Below, piece after piece: positions 30,101 through 45,100 of a stretch of 64,000 nucleotides of DNA. The notes beneath the pieces were generated by a model. The model was given only the letters and a program-made list of their open reading frames with translations. It ran no database searches and had not been told where the DNA came from. Position 1 is the stretch's first letter. Each line of letters opens with the position of its first letter. This stretch comes from Eledone cirrhosa (Eukaryota; Mollusca; Cephalopoda; Octopoda; Eledonidae). A program made the translations under genes and the position numbers. Location: assembly GCA_964016885.1 (NCBI GenBank), contig OZ024746.1:99910433-99974432 (forward strand), written 5' to 3'.

Positions 30101-33100
30101 TATAGTAACCTTTACCATTACATTACTCTATATATACTATAGTAACCCTTTACCATTATATTACTCTATATATACTATTGTAACCCTTTACCATTTACAT
30201 TACTCTATATATTCTATTGTAACCCTTTACCATTTACATTACTCTATATATTCTATTGTAACCCTTTACCACTACATTACTCTATATATATACTATTGTA
30301 GCCCTTTACCACTACATTACTCTATATATACTATTGTAACCCTTTACAATTACATTACTCTATATATACTATAGTAACCCTTTACCATTACATTACTCTA
30401 TATATTCTATTGTAACCCTTTACCATTACATTACTCTATATATACTATAGTAACCCTTTACCATTACATTACTCTATATATTCTATTGTAACCCTTTACT
30501 ATTACATTACTCTATATATACTATTGTAACCCTTTACTATTACATTACTCTATATATTCTATTGTAACCATTTACTATTACATTACTCTATATATACTAT
30601 AGTAACCCTTTTCCATTACATTACTCTATATATTCTATTGTAACCCTTTACTATTACATTACTCTATATATACTATTGTAACCCTTTACTATTACATTAC
30701 TCTATATATACTATAGTAACCCTTTTCCATTACATTACTCTATATATACTATAGTAACCCTTTACCATTACATTACTCTATATATACTATAGTAACCCTT
30801 TACCTTTACATTACTCTATATATTCTATTGTAACCCTTTACTATTACATTACTCTATATATACTATAGTAACCCTTTACCATTACATTACTCTATATATA
30901 CTATTGTAACCCTTTACCACTACATTACTCTATATATACTATAGTAACCCTTTACCACTACATTACTCTATATATACTATAGTAACCCTTTACCATTACA
31001 TTACTCTATATATTCTATTGTAACCCTTTACCATTACATTACTCTATATATACTATAGTAACCCTGTACCATTGCATTACTCTATATATACTATTGTAAC
31101 CCTTTACCATTACATTACTCTATATATACTATAGTAACCCTTTACTATTACATTACTCTATATATTCTATTGTAACCCTTTACCATTACATTACTCTATA
31201 TATACTATAGTAACCCTTTACCACTACATTACTCTATATATACTATTGTAACCCTTTACCATTACATTACTCTATATATATACTATAGTAACCCTTTACC
31301 ATTACATTACTCTATATATTCTATTGTAACCCTTTACCATTACATTACTCTATATATACTATAGTAATCCTTTACCATTACATTACTCTATATATTCTAT
31401 TGTAACCCTTTACCATTACATTACTCTATATATTCTATTGTAACCCTTTACCACTACATTACTCTATATATTCTATTGTAACCCTTTACCATTACATTAC
31501 TCTATATATACTATAGTAACCCTTTACCATTACATTACTCTATATATTCTATTGTAACCGTTTACCATTACATTACTCTATATATACTATAGTAACCCTT
31601 TACCATTACATTATTCTATATATATACTATTGTAACCCTTTACTACTACATTACTTTATATATTCTATTGTAACCCTTTACCATTACATTACTTTATATA
31701 TATACTATTGTAACCCTTTACCATTACATTACTCTATATATACTATAGTAACCCTTTACTATTACATTACTCTATATATACTATTGTAACCCTTTACCAT
31801 TACATTACTCTATATATACTATAGTAACCCTTTACCATTACATTACTGTATATATACTATAGTAACCCTTTACTATTACATTACTCTATATATACTATTG
31901 TAACCCTTTACTATTACATTAATCTATATATACTATTGTAACCCTTTACCACTACATTACTCTATATATACTATTGTAACCCTTTACCATTACATTACTC
32001 TATATATACTATAGTAACCCTTTACTATTACATTACTCTATATATACTATAGTAACCCTTTACCATTACATTACTCTATATATACTATAGTAACCCTTTA
32101 CCATTACATTACTCTATATATTCTATTGTAGCCCTTTACCACTACATTACTCTATATATTCTATTGTAACCCTTTACTACTACATTACTTTATATATACT
32201 ATTGTAACCCTTTACTACTACATTACTTTATATTTTCTATTGTGACCCTTTACCATTACATTAATTTATATATATACTATTGTAACCCTTTACCATTACA
32301 TTACTCTATATATACTATAGTAACCCTTTACTATTACATTACTCTATATATACTATAGTAACCCTTTACCATTACATTACTCTATATATACTATAGTAAC
32401 CCTTTACCATTACATTACTCTATATATTCTATTGTAACCCTTTACCACTACATTACTCTATATATACTATTGTAACCCTTTACTATTACATTACTCTATA
32501 TATTCTATTGTAACCCTTTACCATTACATTACTCTATATATATACTATTGTAACCCTTTACTACTAGATTACTTTATATATTCTATTGTAACCCTTTACC
32601 ATTACATTACTCTATATATACTATTGTAACCCTTTACCATTACATTACTCTATATATTCTATTGTAACCCTTTACCATTTACATTACTCTATATATTCTA
32701 TTGTAACCCTTTACCATTACATTACTCTATATATACTATTGTAACCTTTACCATTACATTACTCTATATATACTATAGTAACCCTTTACCATTATATTAC
32801 TCTATATATACTATTGTAACCCTTTACCATTACATTACTCTATATATTCTATTGTAACCCTTTACCATTTACATTACTCTATATATTCTATTGTAACCCT
32901 TTACCATTACATTACTCTATATATACTATAGTAACCTTTACCATTACATTACTCTATATATACTATAGTAACCCTTTACCATTATATTACTCTATATATA
33001 CTATTGTAACCCTTTACCATTTACATTACTCTATATATTCTATTGTAACCCTTTACCATTTACATTACTCTATATATTCTATTGTAACCCTTTACCACTA

Positions 33101-36100
33101 CATTACTCTATATATATGCTATTGTAGCCCTTTACCACTACATTACTCTATATATACTATTGTAACCCTTTACAATTACATTACTCTATATATACTATAG
33201 TAACCCTTTACCATTACATTACTCTATATATTCTATTGTAACCCTTTACCATTACATTACTCTATATATACTATAGTAACCCTTTACCATTACATTACTC
33301 TATATATTCTATTGTAACCCTTTACTATTACATTACTCTATATATACTATTGTAACCCTTTACTATTACATTACTCTATATATTCTATTGTAACCCTTTA
33401 CCATTACATTACTCTATATATACTATAGTAATCCTTTACCATTACATTACTCTATATATACTATAGTAACCCTTTACTATTACATTACTCTATATATACT
33501 ATTGTAACCCTTTACTATTACATTAATCTATATATACTATTGTAACCCTTTACCACTACATTACTCTATATATACTATTGTAACCCTTTACCATTACATT
33601 ACTCTATATATACTATAGTAACCCTTTACTATTACATTACTCTATATATACTATTGTAACCCTTTACCATTACATTACTCTATATATACTATAGTAACCC
33701 TTTACCATTACATTACTCTATATATACTATAGTAACCCTTTACCATTACATTACTCTATATATTCTATTGTAACCCTTTACCATTACATTACTCTATATA
33801 TACTATAGTAACCCTTTACCATTACATTACTCTATATATTCTATTGTAACCCTTTACCATTACATTACTCTATATATACTATAGTAACCCTTTACTATTA
33901 CATTACTCTATATATACTATAGTAACCCATTACCATTACATTACTCTATATATACTATAGTAACGCTTTACCATTACATTACTCTATATATTCTATTGTA
34001 ACCCTTTACCATTATATTACTCTATATATACTATAGTAACCCTTTACTATTACATTACTCTATATATACTATAGTAACCCTTTACCATTACATTACTCTA
34101 TATATACTATAGTAACCCTTTACCATTACATTACTCTATATATACTATTGTAACCCTTTACCACTACATTACTCTATATATACTATTGTACCCCTTTACT
34201 ATTACATTATTCTATATATTCTATTGTAACCCTTTACCATTACATTACTCTATATATATACTATTGTAACCCTTTACTACTACATTACTTTATATATTCT
34301 ATTGTAACCCTTTACCATTACATTACTCTATATATACTATGGTAACCGTTTACCATGACATTACTCTATATATACTATTGTAACCCTTTACTACTACATT
34401 ACTTTATATATTCTATTGTAACCCTTTACCATTACATTACTCTATATATAGTATTGTAACCCTTTACCATTACATTACTCTATATATTCTATTGTAACCC
34501 TTTACCATTTACATTACTCTATATATTCTATTGTAACCCTTTACCATTACATTACTCTATATATACTATAGTAACCTTTACCATTACATTACTCTATATA
34601 TACTATAGTAACCCGTTACCATTATATTACTCTATATATACTATTGTAACCCTTTACCATTTACATTACTCTATATATTCTATTGTAACCCTTTACCATT
34701 TACATTACTCTATATATTCTATTGTAACCCTTTACCACTACATTACTCTATATATATACTATTGTAGCCCTTTACCACTACATTACTCTATATATACTAT
34801 TGTAACCCTTTACAATTACATTACTCTATATATACTATAGTAACCCTTTACCATTACATTACTCTATATATTCTATTGTAACCCTTTACCATTACATTAC
34901 TCTATATATACTATAGTAACCCTTTACCATTACATTACTCTATATATTCTATTGTAACCCTTTACCATTACATTACTCTATATATACTATAGTAACCCTT
35001 TACCATTACATTACTCTATATATTCTATTGTAACCCTTTACTATTACATTACTCTATATATTCTATAGTGACACTTTACCATTACATTACTCTATATATT
35101 CTATTGTAACCCTTTACCATTACATTACTCTATATATACTATAGTAATCCTTTACCATTACATTACTCTATATATACTATAGTAACCCTTTACTATTACA
35201 TTACTCTATATATACTATTGTAACCCTTTACTATTACATTAATCTATATATACTATTGTAACCCTTTACCACTACATTACTCTATATATACTATTGTAAC
35301 CCTTTACCATTACATTACTCTATATATACTATAGTAACCCTTTACTATTACATTACTCTATATATACTATTGTAACCCTTTACCATTACATTACTCTATA
35401 TATACTATAGTAACCCTTTACCATTACATTACTCTATATATACTATAGTAACCCTTTACCATTACATTACTCTATATATTCTATTGTAACCCTTTACCAT
35501 TACATTACTCTATATATACTATAGTAACCCTTTACCATTACATTACTCTATATATTCTATTGTAACCCTTTACCATTACATTACTCTATATATACTATAG
35601 TAACCCTTTACTATTACATTACTCTATATATACTATAGTAACCCATTACCATTACATTACTCTATATATACTATAGTAACGCTTTACCATTACATTACTC
35701 TATATATTCTATTGTAACCCTTTACCATTATATTACTCTATATATACTATAGTAACCCTTTACTATTACATTACTCTATATATACTATAGTAACCCTTTA
35801 CCATTACATTACTCTATATATACTATAGTAACCCTTTACCATTACATTACTCTATATATACTATTGTAACCCTTTACCACTACATTACTCTATATATACT
35901 ATTGTACCCCTTTACTATTACATTATTCTATATATTCTATTGTAACCCTTTACCATTACATTACTCTATATATATACTATTGTAACCCTTTACTACTACA
36001 TTACTTTATATATTCTATTGTAACCCTTTACCATTACATTACTCTATATATACTATTGTAACCCTTTACCATTACATTACTCTATATATACTATAGTAAC

Positions 36101-39100
36101 CCTTTACTATTACATTACTCTATATATTCTATTGTAACCCTTTACCATTACATTACTCTATATATACTATAGTAACCCTTTACCACTACATTACTCTATA
36201 TATACTATTGTAACCCTTTACCATTACATTACTCTATATATATACTATAGTAACCCTTTACCATTACATTACTCTATATATTCTATTGTAACCCTTTACC
36301 ATTACATTACTCTATATATACTATAGTAATCCTTTACCATTACATTACTCTATATATTCTATTGTAACCCTTTACCATTACATTACTCTATATATTCTAT
36401 TGTAACCCTTTACCACTACATTACTCTATATATTCTATTGTAACCCTTTACCATTACATTACTCTATATATACTATAGTAACCCTTTACCATTACATTAC
36501 TCTATATATTCTATTGTAACCGTTTACCATTACATTACTCTATATATACTATAGTAACCCTTTACCATTACATTATTCTATATATATACTATTGTAACCC
36601 TTTACTACTACATTACTTTATATATTCTATTGTAACCCTTTACCATTACATTACTTTATATATATACTATTGTAACCCTTTACCATTACATTACTCTATA
36701 TATACTATAGTAACCCTTTACTATTACATTACTCTATATATACTATTGTAACCCTTTACCATTACATTACTCTATATATACTATAGTAACCCTTTACCAT
36801 TACATTACTGTATATATACTATAGTAACCCTTTACTATTACATTACTCTATATATTCTATAGTGACCCTTTACCATTACATTACTCTATATATTCTATTG
36901 TAACCCTTTACCATTACATTACTCTATATATACTATAGTAATCCTTTACCATTACATTACTCTATATATACTATAGTAACCCTTTACTATTACATTACTC
37001 TATATATACTATTGTAACCCTTTACTATTACATTAATCTATATATACTATTGTAACCCTTTACCACTACATTACTCTATATATACTATTGTAACCCTTTA
37101 CCATTACATTACTCTATATATACTATAGTAACCCTTTACTATTACATTACTCTATATATACTATTGTAACCCTTTACCATTACATTACTCTATATATACT
37201 ATAGTAACCCTTTACCATTACATTACTCTATATATACTATAGTAACCCTTTACCATTACATTACTCTATATATACTATAGTAACCCTTTACCATTACATT
37301 ACTCTATATATTCTATTGTAACCCTTTACCATTACATTACTCTATATATACTATAGTAACCCTTTACCATTACATTACTCTATATATTCTATTGTAACCC
37401 TTTACCATTACATTACTCTATATATACTATAGTAACCCTTTACTATTACATTACTCTATATATACTATAGTAACCCTTTACCATTACATTACTCTATATA
37501 TACTATAGTAACCCTTTACCATTACATTACTCTATATATTCTATTGTAGCCCTTTACCACTACATTACTCTATATATTCTATTGTAACCCTTTACTACTA
37601 CATTACTTTATATATACTATTGTAACCCTTTACTACTACATTACTTTATATTTTCTATTGTGACCCTTTACCATTACATTAATTTATATATATACTATTG
37701 TAACCCTTTACCATTACATTACTCTATATATACTATAGTAACCCTTTACTATTACATTACTCTATATATACTATAGTAACCCTTTACCATTACATTACTC
37801 TATATATACTATAGTAACCCTTTACCATTACATTACTCTATATATTCTATTGTAACCCTTTACCACTACATTACTCTATATATACTATTGTAACCCTTTA
37901 CTATTACATTACTCTATATATTCTATTGTAACCCTTTACCATTACATTACTCTATATATATACTATTGTAACCCTTTACTACTAGATTACTTTATATATT
38001 CTATTGTAACCCTTTACCATTACATTACTCTATATATACTATTGTAACCCTTTACCATTACATTACTCTATATATTCTATTGTAACCCTTTACCATTTAC
38101 ATTACTCTATATATTCTATTGTAACCCTTTACCATTACATTACTCTATATATACTATTGTAACCTTTACCATTACATTACTCTATATATACTATAGTAAC
38201 CCTTTACCATTATATTACTCTATATATACTATTGTAACCCTTTACCATTTACATTACTCTATATATTCTATTGTAACCCTTTACCATTTATATTACTCTA
38301 TATATTCTATTATATTTTCACAATAAAGTCTTTACCTCACATAATATTGAATGGATGAGATTTTGATATTATTTATTTTGAGAACAATACCTTGACATAA
38401 ATATGAGCAGCAGGTTATGGTTGGTCTGAACAGAAAGAGTTGAGAGAATTCTGTCTGGCTGGATACGGCTGGTTTAAATGCTAAAGGGTTAATATATTCT
38501 TCTAACAAAATTGTGCTTCAAAAAATTAATTTGTTTCAGTTTCACTTACTGGCAAGACATGTCAGTTATGAAGCCATTTTTCCTCAATGCTATCATTTCT
38601 AAATGGATAAATATAATCACATTCATCTAACTAGGTATTAGATTTTCTAAAAAAAAAAAAAAAAAATCAATGAAACCAATCAGATTCAATACTCAACTCA
38701 CAAGATATTGGTTAAGGGTATTTGGAAAGAATGTTGCTAAAGAGAGCAACACAAACAGAAAATAAATTAGTACACTTTGAAATATACCTGCATGTAAGAT
38801 ATTACAGTGTTTGTGCCTTTTCCTCGCGGAGTTTGATTTTGAGGCCTGACCATAACGAAAAAAAAAAAAAAAAAAAAACATTTGGAATTAATCGACTTCA
38901 GATATGTAAATCTAAAATTAACAAAAATAAGCAATAGACACTTCAGATTCTTTAGTAAAATCACTTAAATGTAAAATTGAAAATTTGCTATTTATCATAA
39001 ACTGAATTGAACTGAAGCCAAAACTTACGAGTAAGCGCTGACCTCAGAAATTCTGGAATTATATTCTTTGATATTCCCTATACCTGATTCCTCTCCTGTA

Positions 39101-42100
39101 TTCTTTAGAGTGTTTATGCATCTGAAAAACAATTAAAAATGTATTTTATTTGAGAATGTTAACAGTTAAGTCAAAGTCAAATTGAAGAGATGACATTTCT
39201 GTCTACAATAACTTGAATATGTTTAGAATGAATGTTCTGAATATGTAACACCTATTCATGAATTTAAATCCAGCATTAACCTGTTGACTGCTGTGTATAT
39301 TTTACACAGCTACAGTTGCTGTGCTCCTTCCAGCAGGTCCTATTAGAAGCAACCATTTCCAACCAAGCTCATGGATATTACCCAACGATCTTGCTTAGGT
39401 TCTTCCCTTGGATCTCTTGCTGGCTGGTTTTGCCCGTAAAATCTGTCCAGTGATTCTTTCCTGAGACCTTCTAACTCTATGCCTATAGTGCTAGAGCTGT
39501 GATCTCTCTGATCTCTGAGCTCCGCATTCTATCAAGTAATATTACTTCAAAGACCCTTTGGATGAATTCCATTTTGGCCGCTTGTATTCGTGATTGTATT
39601 CTTTTGGTCATTACCCAAGATTTTAACCACATGCCTATAGTGTCTGTGATACTTTATTTTCATAAATAGACTTAAGAGACAGAAAAAAATTTGATTACTC
39701 ACCCTACAATTGATCCTGTTAAATCTCGATCAGCTTTGAAAAGTCTAGAAAAGAATGTATTTCTGCTCTGTTTTGCATACATTTTCAGATCATAGCATAT
39801 TTCATCTCTATTCTTTATCAGGAAAGAATCAATTGCATAGGTCACCTACAAATATTTATGAAAAATATTTTAAATGCTTTTATAAAGAAACTATTTAGTT
39901 GATAGGTCATTAATGTGCAAGAAACAGAGTAACATATCCAAAACTTGGGGCATATTAAATTTTACTTGTTTAGGTAAAGGAGAGCTCATCAGTACACACA
40001 TTGAGAGTGTGGTCAACCAGAAAAATTCAAAGATATTCTTCTTATCATGTCCACAAGAGTGTCAGCTACAAAGCTTGACCAGATATGGTTCCGCAACAAC
40101 TGAACACATTGTTGTCCTTTCTCATTAAACTCTGCCAAGTCCAATGTTGTGCAGGGGTGTTCCAGCAGGGGTCATATTAGGAAGTGCTGCGTAGTCTGTG
40201 GTTTGATGCCTCAGTCACACACAATGTCTCCTTCCTTTAAATATCCCCATTTTGCTAGATTGGCTTTTGCATAACCAACACCAGATCTTAGTCTGTTGAG
40301 GCATTTCCACACTGCATAGTTTGTATCTGCTCTGGGAGGCAATGCCTCGCTCACCTTTAGCTCCATTGTTGTTACAGATGGGTGTTCAGTTTTTCTTCCC
40401 AGTAAGTAACTCTTTCATTACTTATGCTTGATGTTCCAAGGAGTGTGATGCTGTTTAAGAAACATTTTCTGGATTTAAGGCGGCTTTTGGCTGGCACATG
40501 AAGCGCATAAACAATGATATAATGACAGCTAGCTGATTCAGAAGTCACCTTTTAATATGGGTTCCACGTCACTCTTGGGACTGCACCCCATGGACAACAC
40601 CCCAAAAACATTTCCGCTAACAATGGCCAGTGACAGTCCAAGTATATCTGCGGTCTCAACAGTGGCCGGTACGAAGAGGAAGTAACAGGACAATCCCTGG
40701 TATTTGTTAATCTTCCTTTCCTCTGCATTGCGGGCTACAGTAGAGGGGTTTGTGGCTGAAGCAACAAGTTGGAGTTGGAGGCAGAGAACATGTCACAACA
40801 TGTGACATCCCAGATGAGGGATCAAATTATCATTTTTTTAAATCAATTTATATTTCCTTAAGTAGATTAACCCTTTAGCATCTAAACCAGCTGTATCCCA
40901 TCAGAATTCTCTCACCTCTTTCTGTTCAAACCGGCCATAACCGGCCACTCATACCCACATTAAGGTAGTGTTCTCAAAATAAATAATATCAAAATCTCAT
41001 AGATTCGATATTATGTGAGATAATTATGTGAGATAAATCCTTCACTATGAAGATATAATAGTATATATAGAGTAATGTAAAGGCACATGGCTTAGTGGTT
41101 AGATCATTGGCTTGCAAACGGAAGGTTCTGAGTTCAATTCTCGGACTGGGAGATGTGTTGTGTCCATGAGCAAGACACTGTATTTCACGTTGTTCCAGTT
41201 TACTCAGCTGTAGAAATGAGTTGCGACATCACAGGTGCCAAGTTGTATCGGCCATAGCCTTTCCCTTGGACAACATTGGTGGCATGGAAAGGAGAGGCTT
41301 GTATGTATGGGTGACTGTTGGTCTTCCACAAACAAGCTTACCCGGACTTGTGCCTCGGAGGGGAACTCTCTAGGTGCAAATTCCATGGTCATTCATGACT
41401 GAAGGGGGTCTTTAAAAAAATATATAGTAATGTAAATGCTAAAGGGTTAAGAAAAATACAATATTCCTCCAAGGACCATGTTCTACATGTTTTAAATTCT
41501 GAATCACACTTCAGTCAATAGTTTATAACATGAGATGGCATTAACAGGAAATAAATAAGCAAAGAAATAAGAAGAGATTACCTTTCCAGCAAAATGTTTA
41601 ATAGTGAAAAATCCATTGGTATCATTTATTTCATAGCATTTATGTTCTTTAAAGGAATTATTTAACTTTGTGAGCAATGTATTGTTGTTGGCTTCAGGGA
41701 AATGTGTTTCTTCATCAATTATGGAAAACAATGTGGTTGGTGACTAATGTATTAGAAAAGGAAAAAGTTGATATGCTAAATAAAAATAAACCAAATGAAA
41801 AGTAAAGCAAAAATAATGTGAAGAGCTACCTAAAATATGATTCCTCTCTGTAGACATATTTTCTTAAAAAGTAAAAGTATTTTTAATAATATGTTAATAA
41901 TTTGAAATTTCATCTATACTTATCTTCTGTAGTGATATGTAGTTACTAACTCTTGTAATTAAAGTATAGGACCATTAGAACACAAACAATAAGACTGATC
42001 TAAAGAGAATTAGTCAATTCTATTAAAAACAGACAAAAGCCAGTTTTATGAAATAAAATCACCCATTTTAAAGGTTTCCAATTTGTATTAAAATCTTCCA

Positions 42101-45100
42101 ACATAATTTTATATAAGAACCTTATTATCTTAGTAATGAAATGATTAATAATTTTGTAAATCCCTCAAATGTTTTCATTAATCAATTAAATTAGAGTATA
42201 TTTCATTAGAAATACAGTCATGAAAAGGTAAAGACAGGTTTGTTACATTTTCAATAATCTAACAAACATAGATTATAAGGACTCCCAGCACCCATGCCAC
42301 CACCTGAAGAATAATTGCAGGTGATATTTTTATAACTTAGCTGAATGGTCATTGGGTAGGAGAGTCTCACTCTCACCTGAAATGTCTCTTATTTGTAATG
42401 TTTCTATCTAGACAACCCTTTAGATTAACCCTTTAGCATTTAAACCATCAAAATCTCATAGATTCAATTTTATGTGAGATAATTATGTAAGATAAAGCCT
42501 TTACCGTGAAAATACAAAAGTAAATATAGAGTAATGTAAATGCTAATGGGTTAAAGTCATATATTACACTTCAGTAAGTTGAATAGAGTCTTAGCAAGTA
42601 AGCTACACTTTAACCATTTTGATACCAATCTACTCAAAACCACCTCAAAACTACCCATTTTAACCGACCATATCTGGCCAGAATTCTCTCGCCTGTTTCT
42701 GTTCTAACCGGCCATAACTGGTCACTCATACTTATGTTAAGGTATTGTTCTCAAAATAAATAACATCAAAATCTCATAGATTCAATATAATGTGAGATAA
42801 TTATATAAGATGAAACCTTTACCGTGAAAATACAATAGTAAATATAGAGTAATGTGAATATGAAAGGCTTAACCATTTTAATACCAGCCTACTCAAAACC
42901 ACTCATTTTAAAGGGTTCTTACTTAAATGGAAACTTCCATCATAATATTATATAAGAACATTTTTTAATGTTACAAAAGACATCTTGATAAAATTATAGT
43001 TTTAGAAAATACATCCCAAATTCTTCAGAAATTAATTGAAATATAAATTATTTCATTTGATATACAGAAATGAAAGTAATGATGGTTGACATATTTAACA
43101 GCATCTCATCTCTAAGTTGCACTTCAGCAATTATAGGATTTTACAAGTTAATCCTTTACCATTTACATTACTCTATATTTACTACTGTATCTCCACAGTA
43201 AAGTCTTTACCTCACATAATATTGAATCTATGAGATTTTGATATAATTTATTTTGTGAACAATACCTTAACATAAGTATGAGTGACCAGTTATGACCGGT
43301 TTGAACAGAAAGAGGTGAAAGAATTCTGGCCAGATATGGCTAGTTTAAATGCTAAATGGTTAATATAGCAAACAAAATCTATGCACAACTAGCAAGTTCT
43401 CCAAAATAAATTATCCAAAACTGTTTACCCTCAGGTCTCAAATAGTTGTTCAGATCTATTCCAACCCACCCACTTATTAAATTTTGCTAATCTATCTCTG
43501 GCAAAATTTTATTTTAAATAACACAAACACTTAAGAGTATGAAGTAGTAACAGCAGCTAAAAGGCAAACTGAACAGCAAGGTTTAAAACGTTGTATATAC
43601 AAAATTAAATGTAGTTTGTGACCTTCTGTAGCTTACATTTTACTTTAGAGTCATTGAACTACAAACAAATCACACAAACAAATTAGTACATGGTCAAGAT
43701 GTTTAGCTTTGGAATCATATCTAGCATGTTAATGTTGAGTTACAAATAATCATGTGAAGGTGTGTGGCTTAGTGGTTAGTGCATTAAGCTCACAATCGTG
43801 AAGTTGTGAGTTTGAATCCCAGACTGGGCAGTGTATTGTGTTTTTGAGCAAACACTTAATTTCATTGCTCCAGTTTACTCATCTGTAGAAGTCAGTTGCA
43901 ACATCACTGGTGCCAAGCTGTATCGGCCATTGCCTTTCCCTTGGACAACATTGGTGACATGGAAAGGAGGGATTGGTATGCATGGGCGATTGCTGGTCTT
44001 CCACAATCACACTATCAGGCATGTTAATGTTGAATTACAACTAATCATGTGAAGGTATGTGGTTTAGTGGTTAGAGCATTGAGCTTACAATCATAAGGTT
44101 GTGAGTTTGAATACTGGACAGTGCAGTGCATTGTGCTCTTAAGCAAGATACTTTATTTCACGTTGATCCAGTTCACTCAGCTGTAGAAATGAGCTGTGAT
44201 GTCACTGGTGCTAAGCTGTATTGGCTATTGCCTTTCCTTTGGACAACATTGGTGACATGCAGAGGGGACTGACATGCATGACCGACTGCTGGTCTTCCAC
44301 AAACACACCTTACTCAGGCTTGTGCCTCAGAGGGGAACTTTCTAGGTGCAAAACCCATGGTCATTCATGATCAAAGGGGGCCTACGATATCAACCAATCA
44401 TATAATTTCCTGATGTCACTTTTATAATCCTAAGCTAGATATAAGTCTCAGCAATTTCCAGTATGGTTGATTTTCAGTATACAATTCCATATAATCAGTT
44501 TGCAGCTTCTACACACTATCAGCATTTACAAAGTCCCCTCTAAATTTCAAACTACAAAAAAAAAAGGGATGATTGAAATTTTGTCAGAATATTAAAAGCT
44601 TGCCAGGCTGAGGAGGGCAAACTGTCACAGTATCAGCCACTCACTGATAGGTTTGTGGAGACTTCCAGCATTCTTGGGCTCCAGACCACATCCCTGTGCA
44701 CTGTTATCAGAGTGGAGCTGGCTGCCAACAGATGCAGGCCCCATGAGGTGGGGCTGATTGTTCCACAGGGGCAATGCATTGTCCATCCTGTTGGCAGGGA
44801 ACCAGAGGTGGAGGGTAAGTTAGATGGAGGTGGAGGATACTCGTTTGGGCATCACACATTTACATATACTTCATATGAAAATTGATAGCTTTTGTGTGAT
44901 CTAAACCATTAGGAATTAATTATTGTCCTTCACAGTTGTTGAGCTTTAACACAAACCAAAATTTATTTTATCTACTTTCATTATTCACTTGACAATTAAG
45001 TGTGGAAAATCATGTTTAAAATATTATATTTTTACATTTTGACAATTTAAGTGTAAAAAATCATGATTAAAATATTATATTTTTACATTTTCAAACAAAT

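Noticed and set aside
17335..38312. TAACCC in each 38-bp unit, suggestive of telomeric sequence
   Set aside because: It is one TAACCC per 38 bp, explained by the TTAA+CCC end of the MITE, and the array lies inside an intron.
17335..38312. Regular repeats resembling a CRISPR array
   Set aside because: Units are contiguous without unique spacers, and the context is a spliced eukaryotic gene.
44655..44885. 76-codon plus-strand frame in a less AT-rich block
   Set aside because: No recognisable domain, intronic on the opposite strand, no splice or promoter support.
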